Assembly: GCA_030594665.1 (NCBI GenBank)
Contig: JAUVET010000006.1
Coordinates: 1-15,716 of the forward strand
Direction: 5' to 3'
DNA from: Methanosarcinaceae archaeon
Lineage (GTDB): Archaea; Halobacteriota; Methanosarcinia; Methanosarcinales; Methanosarcinaceae
DNA: 15,716 nucleotides
Shown: positions 1-7,864 of the stretch, piece after piece
How the letters are laid out: each line of letters opens with the position of its first letter
Position numbering within the stretch: position 1 is the stretch's first letter
The notes under the pieces: generated by a model
The model's input: only the letters and a program-made list of their open reading frames with translations
Told to the model about the DNA's origin: nothing
The model's database searches: none
Made by a program: the position numbers and the translations under genes

Positions 1-102
1 TGCAATCGTAATCTGCTCAACCTGTGATTTTGGGTCAGGCACTTTGCCAACCAAAATGTCGCGGGCGGTATCAATTCTTCGTTTTGTATTAGTGTCAAGC
101 AT
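1..102 (-). CDS. hsdM: Type I restriction-modification methyltransferase subunit HsdM, N-terminus only
   Basis: This is the first 34 codons of a minus-strand gene that leaves the window at its left edge. The translation begins MLDTNTKRRIDTARDILVG and continues with KVPDPKSQVEQITIA, which resembles the extreme N-terminus of class I N-6 adenine methylases of type I systems. HsdM methylates adenine in the recognition site together with HsdS. The ATG at 102 is the first possible start, since an in-frame TGA lies just upstream. A GAGG lies about 17 nt upstream, which is rather far. It starts 40 nt after the hsdR stop on the same strand, so the two genes are probably one operon. The SAM and NPPF motifs are outside the window, so the call rests on the N-terminus plus context. 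Confidence 0.75.
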   Translation of the reverse strand, partial: MLDTNTKRRIDTARDILVGKVPDPKSQVEQITIA

Positions 103-142
103 CGTTAATCAATTATCCTCAATCTCTTGTCAATCCATATAT

Positions 143-2698
143 TCAACGCATAAACTGATTCAAAGGCACATAATCTTTTACATATTCAGGTATGGTTGTC
201 CGCCATTCTTCCGGCACAGCTTTAAAATCATTTATATCAAATGTAGGATTGTTATTAAGTTTGGCAAACTGTCTGGTTTCAATAATATCCCGCAAATGGT
301 TATCGGTGACATAAGCTTTAAAAAAGTACTTCATAGGAACGATTTTGTTTGGAATAATTTTGCTAATCTCAACCTGATTGAAATCAGCAATAAATTTCCC
401 AAACTCTTCTTCCAGCAGTTCATCTTTTGATTTAAAATGAGGGATAAAACCAAATGCTTTTTCCATAATTTCACGTAAAGATATTTTTCTGTCCACCCCT
501 GCAGCTCTGCGGAGTTTATCGAGTGAGTAAAATTCTTCCGGTTTCCCCATAATATGCTTATTGACATAATCAAGCACACTATCCCACTTACCTTTTTCCA
601 CATTATCTTTGATAAAAGTATCATCTTTGACTCTATCTTCAAATTGTTCAAAGAACATACGATCGATTTTCATCCCCCCATAACCAATCTGCTCTTCCGT
701 AAGTTCCATAAGAGTGTCAAGATTGAAATTCTCAAAATCACCGTCTGTAGAATAGCGCCTTCCTTCCCCACCATCAGGTTTTTTCAAGCTGCGGAACGGG
801 GGAAGCTTCAACACTTCATCATAATCAAACTCATCTTCGAAGTATTCATAATTAGCAAAGAAATCAAAAAGTTTGAAAGATGTCTTATTTGGTTCCTTAA
901 CATCTGATCTCAGATCATCATCAAAAAGTTGTTCCAAAAAATCATTCTTTCTGGTACCGCGTCCTTTAATCTGAATAAAATCAGTCGGAGAATAAACGGG
1001 GCGCATAAGACAAATATTCAACAAATCCGGGCAATCATAGCCAGTTGTCATCATGCCAACTGTAACACAAACCCTCGCCTTACTGGTTTTATAAACAGGT
1101 AAAAAGTTTGCAGACCCGCAGAGGTTGTTGTTGGTAAAATTAATAGTAAACTGCTGGGCATCCGATATATGAGATGTAACCTGCACAGCAAAATCTGAAT
1201 TGTATTTGTCTGGGAACATCACATCAGCCATCTCATTAAGTATCTGGGTCAATTTCGCAGCATGATTCTGGCTAACTGAGAAAACAATACTCTTACCGAT
1301 TTCATTGCTGATCGGGTCATGCAAAGCATTTTCCAAAAAGGTTTTGCAAAAAAGTTTGTTGGTTGTTTCTGAAAAGAACTTCTTTTCAAACTGACGCTGC
1401 TTATAGGAAGACTCCTCATCTCCCCCCTCATCATTTTGTGTAAATGCAACATAACCTTTCTCAGAAAGCAGTTGCGTGGATATATCAGTACGCGCATCCA
1501 CAACGATAGGATTTATCAAAAAACCATCTTTTACGCCATCAAGCAAAGAATAGCGATAGGTTGGATGACCATCCTCACATCCAAATGTGCGGTAAGTGTC
1601 CATCATAATACGCCGTTCCAGTTCACGCGGGTCTCTTGTAGTTGACTTACTACTGTTATATTTCTTCAAATAATCCTTTGGAGTAGCCGTCAATCCCAGC
1701 TTATAGCCGATAAAATACTCAAACACCGCCCTCGCATTGCCGCCGATAGAACGGTGGGCTTCATCAGATATAACAAGATCAAAATCCATGGGAGAAAAGA
1801 GCCTCTTGTATTTATTGTTGAACAACAATGACTGAACGGTTGTTACAACAATCTCCGCTTTGTGCCAGTCGTCACGATTTTCTTTGTAAATAACCGATTT
1901 ATAATCATTTCTCAAAAGGAAAGTAAAAGCTTTTTGAGCCTGATCTTCAAGTTCCAGGCGGTCAACAAGAAATAAAACTCTACGAGCGTTGCCAGTTTTT
2001 AAGAACAATTTGATAATCGCTGCAGAAGTGAGTGTTTTTCCGGTCCCGGTTGCCATCTCCAACAAAAAACGGTCATTGCCGCTTTTCACACCTTGTTGAA
2101 TAGAATGAACAGCATTTTTCTGATATTCTCTCAGAAATCGAAGCTTGCTGGTTTTAATGAAATTTACACGTTCACTTCTATTTTTCCATGCTGCATCGTC
2201 TTGATAATTTGGTTTTTGAGTGAGGGCAATATAATTATCATTAACAGACTCGTTAATCAGCTTATCAGGTTCAGGTTTATAATCCTTATACCCTTTAACA
2301 GATGTAGGTTCAGGAAACTTTGTAATAACATAAGGGTTGCCCCTTATTAAATCCCAGAAATAATGAAGATTACCATTTGATAGAATGACAAAACGGCAGT
2401 TTTGCGATTTCGCATATTTCCTTGCCTGTTCTTTGCCAACAAGAGGATTTTTGTCCTCCGATTTAGCTTCAAGAACAATAAGTGGAAATCCTTTTTCATC
2501 CTGTAGCAAAAAATCAATAAACCCATTTTTCGTCTCTTCAAAATCCTCGCCCATTGCGTCTATGTGGGATTCAGTGATTTTGATATTGCTCTCCAAGGCA
2601 ATATTGGCTTTGCCGCTTTCATCGTCAAGAAATCGCCAGCCAGCTTCTTCTAAAAGCTTGTTGATTTTGATTCTCGCTTTCGCTTCTTTTTCAGCCAT
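143..2698 (-). CDS. hsdR: Type I restriction enzyme, restriction/translocase subunit HsdR (EcoEI-like)
   Basis: This 851-residue protein is the ATP-driven translocase and nuclease of a type I restriction system. It cuts unmethylated foreign DNA in complex with HsdM and HsdS. The N-terminal nuclease domain shows a PD-(D/E)xK-type core, with Asp62 in GFIDFLL and Glu77-Ala-Lys79 in VLEAKSE. The SF2 helicase motors follow: Walker A ATGTGKT (216-222), DEAH (312-315), TATP (337-340), then the later motifs GMMTTGYDCPD and QIKGRGTRK. The C-terminal part (about 680-851) fits the EcoEI R C-terminal type, and total length fits EcoEI-like HsdR. The frame is uninterrupted and all key residues are present, so the subunit looks functional. 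The gene precedes hsdM on the minus strand. The specificity subunit is not in the window, so the target sequence is unknown. Confidence 0.96.
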   Translation of the reverse strand: MAEKEAKARIKINKLLEEAGWRFLDDESGKANIALESNIKITESHIDAMGEDFEETKNGFIDFLLQDEKGFPLIVLEAKSEDKNPLVGKEQARKYAKSQNCRFVILSNGNLHYFWDLIRGNPYVITKFPEPTSVKGYKDYKPEPDKLINESVNDNYIALTQKPNYQDDAAWKNRSERVNFIKTSKLRFLREYQKNAVHSIQQGVKSGNDRFLLEMATGTGKTLTSAAIIKLFLKTGNARRVLFLVDRLELEDQAQKAFTFLLRNDYKSVIYKENRDDWHKAEIVVTTVQSLLFNNKYKRLFSPMDFDLVISDEAHRSIGGNARAVFEYFIGYKLGLTATPKDYLKKYNSSKSTTRDPRELERRIMMDTYRTFGCEDGHPTYRYSLLDGVKDGFLINPIVVDARTDISTQLLSEKGYVAFTQNDEGGDEESSYKQRQFEKKFFSETTNKLFCKTFLENALHDPISNEIGKSIVFSVSQNHAAKLTQILNEMADVMFPDKYNSDFAVQVTSHISDAQQFTINFTNNNLCGSANFLPVYKTSKARVCVTVGMMTTGYDCPDLLNICLMRPVYSPTDFIQIKGRGTRKNDFLEQLFDDDLRSDVKEPNKTSFKLFDFFANYEYFEDEFDYDEVLKLPPFRSLKKPDGGEGRRYSTDGDFENFNLDTLMELTEEQIGYGGMKIDRMFFEQFEDRVKDDTFIKDNVEKGKWDSVLDYVNKHIMGKPEEFYSLDKLRRAAGVDRKISLREIMEKAFGFIPHFKSKDELLEEEFGKFIADFNQVEISKIIPNKIVPMKYFFKAYVTDNHLRDIIETRQFAKLNNNPTFDINDFKAVPEEWRTTIPEYVKDYVPLNQFMR

Positions 2699-2762
2699 TC
2701 GACTTGTACCCCATTTGGTATTACTGAGCAGTGATTTTAATTATGACATTCTATTAAATAGT

Positions 2763-2780
2763 ATCTATAATATATAATAT
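2763..2780 (-). promoter_or_regulatory. Candidate TATA region for the hsdR operon
   Basis: On the minus strand this stretch reads as a run of TATTATATATTATAG-like sequence about 65-80 nt before the hsdR ATG. It is the most TATA-like site upstream and would give a leader of roughly 40-50 nt. It is a sequence-only call in an AT-rich gap. Confidence 0.35.
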
Positions 2781-2843
2781 TTCATTCTGTTCGGAATTGA
2801 TGAGTCATGATATCACATATGCGTTTGAAAAAATAATATAAAC

Positions 2844-2863
2844 CGCAGATACACGCTGGATTA
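2844..2863 (+). repeat. Degenerate copy of the CGCAGATTTACGCTG repeat
   Basis: The sequence CGCAGATACACGCTGGATTA closely matches CGCAGATTTACGCTGATTA at about 7567-7585, apart from small substitutions and one inserted base. It lies alone in the hsdR-AOR gap, without the inverted partner arm seen near 7628. It is probably an eroded member of the same dispersed intergenic repeat family. Confidence 0.45.
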
Positions 2864-2919
2864 GGTTGTATTGTTTTGTAACATCAAACTTTTAGATAAG
2901 TTCTAGAATTATTAATGGC

Positions 2920-2947
2920 ATTGTGGGAACGCGCGCGCTTCGCGCGG
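2920..2947 (+). repeat. GC-rich hairpin repeat, copy 1
   Basis: ATTGTGGGAACG (2920-2931) is followed by a hairpin with 6-bp CGCGCG arms around a CTT loop (2932-2946). The 12-nt flank is identical in reverse complement to 13241-13252, which also adjoins a 6-bp GC hairpin. This GC island stands out in an otherwise AT-rich gap of 308 bp between the divergent hsdR and AOR genes. It looks like a REP-like dispersed element, but could also act as a transcription barrier between the two promoters. Confidence 0.6.
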
Positions 2948-2970
2948 TAGTAGCACCTTTCAATCAAATA

Positions 2971-2978
2971 CTATAAAT
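2971..2978 (+). promoter_or_regulatory. Candidate archaeal TATA box for the AOR gene
   Basis: CTATAAAT lies about 32 nt upstream of the AOR ATG. With the usual archaeal spacing of about 25 nt from the box to the start site, the transcript would begin only a few nt before the ATG. This agrees with the lack of a clear Shine-Dalgarno sequence in front of the gene. Confidence 0.5.
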
Positions 2979-3006
2979 TGTTCCCGAACAATTATTCTTT
3001 GATCAT

Positions 3007-4824
3007 ATGACCTATCAAGGAAAACTGCTCAGGATCGACCTGACCAAACAAACTGTAACTACTGAGACCATTCCGACTGACATCATCAGGAAATTCATGG
3101 GCGGAAAAGGACTTGCAGCGTATTACCTATACAACGAACTTGAACCGGACACTGACCCGCTCAGTCCTGACAATATCCTTGCTGTGATGAATGGACCCCT
3201 GACAGGTGCATCGGCTTCCAATTGCGTGAATTTCACGGTTGCTTCAAAGAGTCCGGCAACAGGCACATGGGATGATTCGCATTGCAATGGTTTTTTCGGA
3301 CCTGAACTCAAATTTGCGGGTTTTTTGGGTGTACTCGTCAAGGGTGCAGCCACCTCACCTGTGCATATTCATATTGAAGATGGGGAGTGCACCATTCACA
3401 GTGCCCTGGAATTATGGGGAATGGATACATTCGCGACAACAAATTTCCTCAAGGAAAAGTACACAAATGACCGCACGGCGCGTGTCTTATGTATCGGGCA
3501 GGCAGGTGAGCGAAAGGCAAAACTTGCAGGCATCATGTCTGAGGGGCGCATGGTGGCAAGAGGTGGACTTGGTGCTGTTATGGGGTCGAAGAACCTGAAA
3601 GCAATATCGGTTGTCGGGCATGAGAGATTTGTGCCTGCTGATAAGGTTGAGTATGACCGCGTCAGGAAAGCGATAGCAAAGCAGATCAAGGAAAGTCCGT
3701 CTGCAGCAGAAAGCAGGCTTGAAGGTACATCTAAATTGCTGATGAGCGTGAACAGTGTTGGGGGTTTGCCAACCAACAATTTCCAGAGCGGGTATAACCC
3801 GGAGGCTTCGAAATTGAGCGGGGAAGCGCTTAAAGATAAACTCTGGGACGGTGGCAAGAGACGTAAACCCTGTCGCGGTTGTGCAATCCAGTGTGCTCAT
3901 ATTGCCGTAATCAATAAGGGTGTGCATGCCGGGATTGTGGACAAGGGGCCAGAATATGAAACCGTTGGGTTGCTTGGTTCGAATTGCGGGATCATGGACC
4001 CTGAAACTGTAGCTGTGGCAAATTATTATTGCGATTATTATGGGCTTGATACAATCAGTGTTGGAAGTACGATCGCATTTTTGATGGAATGCAACATGCG
4101 CGGTCTTGTTCCAAAGGAAGACTTGAGCGGACTTGACCTGCGATTTGGTGATGCAGAGACGTTTTTGGATGCCGTGCAAATGGCAGGCACTGGAACAGGC
4201 GTGGGAGATTTGATCTCCAACGGTGTAAGAAATGCCTGTGCTGCCGTTGGTGCGGGAGAGGAGTTTGCAATGCATGTGAAGGGATTGGAAATACCTGCAT
4301 ACCTGCCGCGTGCGGCATTCGGACAGGGGCTGGCTTATGCGGTGTCGGACAGGGGAGCATGTCATATACGACCGTGGACGTTCGGGAAGGAGTGTTTTGA
4401 GAAGGTACTTCCTGCAACATCGGCAGAGGGGAAAGGAAAACTTGTCAAAGATGGGCAGGAGAAGAATGCCATATTCGATTCTATCGGGGTTTGCAAATTT
4501 ATAACCCAGGGGGCGAGTATGGATGACATTCTCGCGCTTTTCAATGCGGTTACGGGTTTTGGAATGAATGCCGGTGAGTTCGATATGATCGGACGACGTG
4601 TAAATGTCCTGACGCGCCTTTTCAATAATCGGGAAGGTTTTTCGAGAAAGGATGATACCCTGCCAAAGCGTGAATTGAATGATGCGGTGCCTGATGGTGC
4701 ATCAAAAGGGAATGTAATTACGCAGTCTTTGTTTGATAAGATGCTTGATGATTACTATGATGTTAGTGGGTATACGGAAGAAGGGATTGTTCCGAAAAGT
4801 TTGAGAATGCGTTTGGGGCTTTGA
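3007..4824 (+). CDS. aor: Tungsten-dependent aldehyde:ferredoxin oxidoreductase
   Basis: This cytoplasmic enzyme oxidises aldehydes to carboxylic acids and passes the electrons to ferredoxin, using a tungstopterin cofactor and one [4Fe-4S] cluster. Length is 605 aa, typical of the family. The N-terminus (GKLLRIDLTKQTV) is characteristic. The pterin-binding signature ARGGLGAVMGSKNLKAI spans 184-200. Cluster ligands are Cys289, Cys292 and Cys296 (CRGCAIQC) plus Cys496 in DSIGVC, matching the Cx2Cx3C...C layout of Pyrococcus furiosus AOR. GPEYET (315-320) and CHIRPW (452-457) correspond to regions near the active site. The substrate cannot be told; AOR, FOR and GAPOR relatives differ subtly, but the overall fit is best to AOR. 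The ATG at 3007 gives the canonical N-terminus; no strong ribosome site is visible. It lies alone between divergent hsdR and a downstream kinase. Confidence 0.94.
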   Translation: MTYQGKLLRIDLTKQTVTTETIPTDIIRKFMGGKGLAAYYLYNELEPDTDPLSPDNILAVMNGPLTGASASNCVNFTVASKSPATGTWDDSHCNGFFGPELKFAGFLGVLVKGAATSPVHIHIEDGECTIHSALELWGMDTFATTNFLKEKYTNDRTARVLCIGQAGERKAKLAGIMSEGRMVARGGLGAVMGSKNLKAISVVGHERFVPADKVEYDRVRKAIAKQIKESPSAAESRLEGTSKLLMSVNSVGGLPTNNFQSGYNPEASKLSGEALKDKLWDGGKRRKPCRGCAIQCAHIAVINKGVHAGIVDKGPEYETVGLLGSNCGIMDPETVAVANYYCDYYGLDTISVGSTIAFLMECNMRGLVPKEDLSGLDLRFGDAETFLDAVQMAGTGTGVGDLISNGVRNACAAVGAGEEFAMHVKGLEIPAYLPRAAFGQGLAYAVSDRGACHIRPWTFGKECFEKVLPATSAEGKGKLVKDGQEKNAIFDSIGVCKFITQGASMDDILALFNAVTGFGMNAGEFDMIGRRVNVLTRLFNNREGFSRKDDTLPKRELNDAVPDGASKGNVITQSLFDKMLDDYYDVSGYTEEGIVPKSLRMRLGL

Positions 4825-4832
4825 ATTTAAAG

Positions 4833-4886
4833 AATAACCCTGCAGGGCAGGAGAGTGTGTTTTGGGTGACTGTCAGGAAAGATTGA
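4833..4886 (+). pseudogene. C-terminal remnant of a histidine kinase
   Basis: Seventeen codons plus a TGA read NNPAGQESVFWVTVRKD. This matches the last residues of the kinase at 5020-7251 (DNPEGRGTVFWVTVKKA) in both protein and DNA. It begins 9 nt after the AOR stop, in another frame, and has no start codon or catalytic domain. It appears to be the stub of a paralogous kinase whose body was deleted or replaced, leaving AOR next to it. It is too short to be a gene. Confidence 0.7.
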
Positions 4887-4942
4887 TTCGGTTCCAATGG
4901 GAAATTATTAAATCGAAATTAATAAATTATTAACTTTGTACT

Positions 4943-4995
4943 TATAATTATAATTACAACTAAAACTATAATTATAATTACAACTATAATTATAA
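4943..4995 (+). repeat. 19-bp AT-rich direct repeats upstream of a sensor kinase
   Basis: TATAATTATAATTACAACT occurs at 4943-4961 and again at 4967-4985, followed by a partial third copy ending at 4995. The block ends 24 nt before the kinase ATG at 5020. It holds several TATA-like sequences, so it may be the promoter or an operator-like array. It could also be simple AT-rich slippage. Confidence 0.6.
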
Positions 4996-5019
4996 AATAG
5001 AATTTGGGGTTAAAATTAT

Positions 5020-7251
5020 ATGTGGGGCACTATTGAAAAAAAACTGATCGTTGGATTTTTGGTAGTACTTCTGGTATCCTTTTTAATTGCCGGGGGAGTT
5101 GGGGTCTATCTATTCAATGATTTAGTCCAAACCAGCATTCAGGATGATGTTGTCCATGATCTGGACGTTGCTGATGCCATATTTCAAAATTATTTAATCC
5201 AAACAGAGAATATGGTATCTTATAGTTCAGTTTCTCCACGTATACGTGATCCTCTTTTCGAGAATGATTCTGCAATGCTTCGCCAGAATCTTGATAACAT
5301 CTATTCTGATAAGTTCAGCGACAAACTTGACATCCTTACTGTTACAGATAACAATGGCATTATTGTGGCAAGGGCAAGAAATCCTGCACTATTCGGGGAC
5401 TCCATGGCAGACAACGATCTTATTTCTCATGCATTGACCGGTATGACAGTATCATCCATTGAGATCATGACGCGTGAAGAACTATTAAAGGAGAATCAAT
5501 CCCTGGCTGATCAGGCACATATTGAATTTACCCCCACTCCAAAAGCAAAACCGATCTCTGAGGACAACTCTACGTCGGGTATGGTATTAATTGCAGCCGC
5601 ACCCATCCATGACGATGACGGCAATGTGATTGGCGTACTGTACGGGGCTGATCTGATAAACCGCGATTATAAGATCGTGGATGAAATAAAGAACGCTTTG
5701 TACAAAGGTGAAATCTATAACGATAGGGATATGGGTACAACTACTATCTTCCAGGAAGATTTCAGGATCTCTACCAATGTTCTCACAGACACAGGGGAGC
5801 GGGCAATAACTACCAGAGTGTCCCAGGAAGTCAATGAAGCAGTGCTTGAAAGCGGCGAATACTGGAAAGACAGGGCTTTTGTGGTAAATACATGGTATGT
5901 TACTGCCTATAAACCTATAAAGAACTTTGACGGCGAGATCATAGGTATACTGTATGTGGGAATCCTGGAACAGCCATATACCGATGCCGGACTCAGGATA
6001 CTGGGGATATATCTTTTCTACCTGTTATCAGGATTCGTACTTTCCATGTTGATATCTCGTTATTATGCCAAAGGCATCATCCAACCTATTAATAAGTTGA
6101 TCAATGGTACAGAAGCCATATCTAAAGGTGAATTTGAGAAAATCGACGTGGGGACAAAGGATGAGATCGGAAAACTTGCTGAATCGTTCAATATAATGGC
6201 AGAGGATCTACAAAAGACAATGGGTGAACTGATCTCATCGAAGAATGAGATTGAGACTATATTAAAGAGTATCAGTGATGTTGCCAGTGCCCAGGACATG
6301 GATATGAGGATCATCTTTACCAACGGACAGGCAAATGAAATATATGGTGAAGATATTGTGGGTAAATTTTGTTATCAGGTATATGAGGGAAGAAATGAAA
6401 TATGTGAAGATTGTCCGGCTATAAGATCACTGGAGACCGGAGAGGTTATAAGATTGGTCCATTCTCAAATGGACAAAGATGAGATGGAACATTTTTACGA
6501 GATCACGGGTTCACCGTTGAAGGATGAGTACAAAAGGATCATAGGCACTCTGGAGATACGAAGGGACATTACAGAACAGAAGCGTTCCAATGAGCTCAAA
6601 GACCTTTTTACAGATATTCTGCGCCACGACCTGTTAAATCCTGCTGGCATTATCAAAGGGTATGCTGAAGTGATGCTTAATATGGAAGAGGACGGAAAAA
6701 AGATCCGCGCACTTCGAACAATTGAGCGAAATAATGAAAAAATCATTAACATGATTGAAATCGCAGCTAAATTCGCAAAGCTGGAGACAGTTGAAGAGCT
6801 TGAGTTTGAAGAAATGGATATTGGTGCCATCTTTAAAGGAGTCGTGGAAAACTTTAGACCAAAGCTTAAAGAAAAGCAGATGATACTTGAGTTTGCTGCT
6901 GAGGGGATATACCCCGCGAATGTAAATCCGGTAATAGAGGAGGTATTTACAAATCTGCTGTCCAATGCCATAAAGTACTGTCCGGAGGAAAGCAAGATCA
7001 TTATTGATATACTCGATTCGGGTGAAGAGTGGAAAGTAACGGTAACCGACTTTGGTGTAGGCATCTCTGATGAAGATAAAACAAAAGTCTTTACACGATT
7101 TAAGCGCGTAGGCAAAGGCAGTGTAAAAGGAACCGGACTTGGTCTTGCAATTGTAAAAAAGATAATCGTTCTGCACGGCGGCAGTGTAGGAATTGAGGAT
7201 AACCCTGAAGGGCGGGGAACCGTGTTCTGGGTGACGGTGAAAAAAGCATGA
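5020..7251 (+). CDS. Membrane sensor histidine kinase: Cache, HAMP, PAS, HisKA, HATPase
   Basis: This 743-aa transmembrane kinase senses an external signal and autophosphorylates on histidine. TM1 is at about 9-31. A large extracytoplasmic domain (about 35-322) of Cache type follows, then TM2 (about 327-348), HAMP (about 348-400) and a PAS domain (about 413-522) carrying Cys451, Cys462 and Cys465 (Cx10CxxC). The H-box is LRHDLLNPAG with His536, the HDLLNP variant frequent in methanogen kinases. The N-box is NLLSNAIKY (645-653), G1 is DFGVGI (677-682) and G2 is GTGLGLA (704-710). All catalytic motifs are intact. It starts with ATG behind GGGG about 10 nt upstream. No response regulator is adjacent. 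The remnant at 4833-4886 matches its C-terminus, so the locus once held a second copy. The ligand is unknown. Confidence 0.93.
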   Translation: MWGTIEKKLIVGFLVVLLVSFLIAGGVGVYLFNDLVQTSIQDDVVHDLDVADAIFQNYLIQTENMVSYSSVSPRIRDPLFENDSAMLRQNLDNIYSDKFSDKLDILTVTDNNGIIVARARNPALFGDSMADNDLISHALTGMTVSSIEIMTREELLKENQSLADQAHIEFTPTPKAKPISEDNSTSGMVLIAAAPIHDDDGNVIGVLYGADLINRDYKIVDEIKNALYKGEIYNDRDMGTTTIFQEDFRISTNVLTDTGERAITTRVSQEVNEAVLESGEYWKDRAFVVNTWYVTAYKPIKNFDGEIIGILYVGILEQPYTDAGLRILGIYLFYLLSGFVLSMLISRYYAKGIIQPINKLINGTEAISKGEFEKIDVGTKDEIGKLAESFNIMAEDLQKTMGELISSKNEIETILKSISDVASAQDMDMRIIFTNGQANEIYGEDIVGKFCYQVYEGRNEICEDCPAIRSLETGEVIRLVHSQMDKDEMEHFYEITGSPLKDEYKRIIGTLEIRRDITEQKRSNELKDLFTDILRHDLLNPAGIIKGYAEVMLNMEEDGKKIRALRTIERNNEKIINMIEIAAKFAKLETVEELEFEEMDIGAIFKGVVENFRPKLKEKQMILEFAAEGIYPANVNPVIEEVFTNLLSNAIKYCPEESKIIIDILDSGEEWKVTVTDFGVGISDEDKTKVFTRFKRVGKGSVKGTGLGLAIVKKIIVLHGGSVGIEDNPEGRGTVFWVTVKKA

Positions 7252-7273
7252 GATTAATTTTAATAATTATACC

Positions 7274-7290
7274 CCGCAGCTTTGTTGCGG
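7274..7290 (+). terminator. Possible hairpin downstream of the Cache kinase
   Basis: CCGCA (7274-7278) and TGCGG (7286-7290) can pair around a 7-nt loop, 23 nt after the kinase stop codon. The stem is short and no clean T-run follows directly, so a role in termination is only a possibility. Confidence 0.3.
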
Positions 7291-7336
7291 TTGGGTGTCC
7301 CTTCGCAACTTTTGACTTCAAATTTTTTCAGCAATG

Positions 7337-7476
7337 TAACAAAGATGAAATAACAAAAATGAAGTAACAAAGATAAAATAACAAAGGTGAAGTAATAAAG
7401 ATAAAATAACAAAGGTAAAGTAACAAAAATGATGTAACAAAGGTAAAATAACAAAGATAAAATAACAAAGGTAAAA
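7337..7476 (+). repeat. Tandem array of ten 14-bp units
   Basis: Ten back-to-back units of TAACAAAGATAAAA type fill 140 bp with no spacer. Variants alternate: units ending GATAAAA or GATGAAA are interleaved with GGTGAAG, GGTAAAG or GGTAAAA types and two AATGA-type units. The purine/pyrimidine strand bias is strong. On the minus strand it reads as a low-complexity Phe/Leu/Tyr-rich ORF that is not a credible protein. It lies between two sensor kinases. It is probably a minisatellite; an array of operator-like sites is a less likely reading. Confidence 0.9.
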
Positions 7477-7540
7477 TAAAAGTATATAATAATAAAAGTC
7501 AATTTGGTTGATTTACCTGAAGACGGCACAATACCAAAAT

Positions 7541-7656
7541 CCAGTGATTTAAACAATTATATTAGACGCAGATTTACGCTGATTAACGCAGATGCAACCT
7601 TAAATCTGCGTAAATCTGCGTAAATCTGCGTAAATCTGCGTCTTAAAAATCACTGG
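7541..7656 (+). repeat. Nested inverted repeat with 10-bp tandem TAAATCTGCG units
   Basis: The outer arms CCAGTGATTT (7541-7550) and AAATCACTGG (7647-7656) are perfect inverted repeats. Inside them GACGCAGATTTACGC (7565-7579) pairs perfectly with GCGTAAATCTGCGTC (7628-7642). Between the arms, TAAATCTGCG occurs four times in tandem (7601-7640), so several alternative foldings are possible. CCTGAAGAC also occurs just outside both ends (about 7517 and 7673). The structure suggests a small non-autonomous, foldback-like element or dispersed intergenic repeat. A degenerate piece is at 2844-2863. Confidence 0.75.
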
Positions 7657-7864
7657 AAAATGGAACAGTACCCCTGAAGACTTTGGACTCGCATTCATGG
7701 AGTCCAACAGAATCGGATTCACATAAAATAATAACTTTATGTACAATCAAAAAGCGAGAGATAAGCGGCTTATAACAAATTGTACTTTGCTTTAATCCGT
7801 ATCCAATCCAGTCATTCGGAAGTGAGACAGGGGGACGTAAGATGAGAAGATCCGGAGTCATAAC
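7657..7864 (+). promoter_or_regulatory. Leader region of the PAS-GAF kinase
   Basis: No gene is seen here. GGACTC (7685-7690) and GAGTCC (7700-7705) form a 6-bp hairpin with a 9-nt loop. A weak TATA-like CTTATAACA lies at about 7770-7778. GGAG at 7854-7857, seven nt before the ATG at 7865, is a good ribosome-binding site and fixes the kinase start. The promoter call is weak; the ribosome site is convincing. Confidence 0.45.

Noticed and set aside
44..430. Plus-strand frame opposite hsdM/hsdR
   Set aside because: It is antisense to the clear restriction genes and shows no recognisable features.
3487..4365. Long minus-strand open frame (292 codons) inside the AOR gene
   Set aside because: It lies wholly opposite a well-supported AOR gene, has no family motif and a composition typical of an antisense shadow.
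7260..7556. Minus-strand frame of 98 codons rich in Phe, Leu and Tyr
   Set aside because: It is produced by the 14-bp tandem array; the apparent hydrophobic protein is a repeat artefact.
7337..7640. Possible CRISPR array
   Set aside because: The units are directly contiguous with no unique spacers and no cas gene is near.
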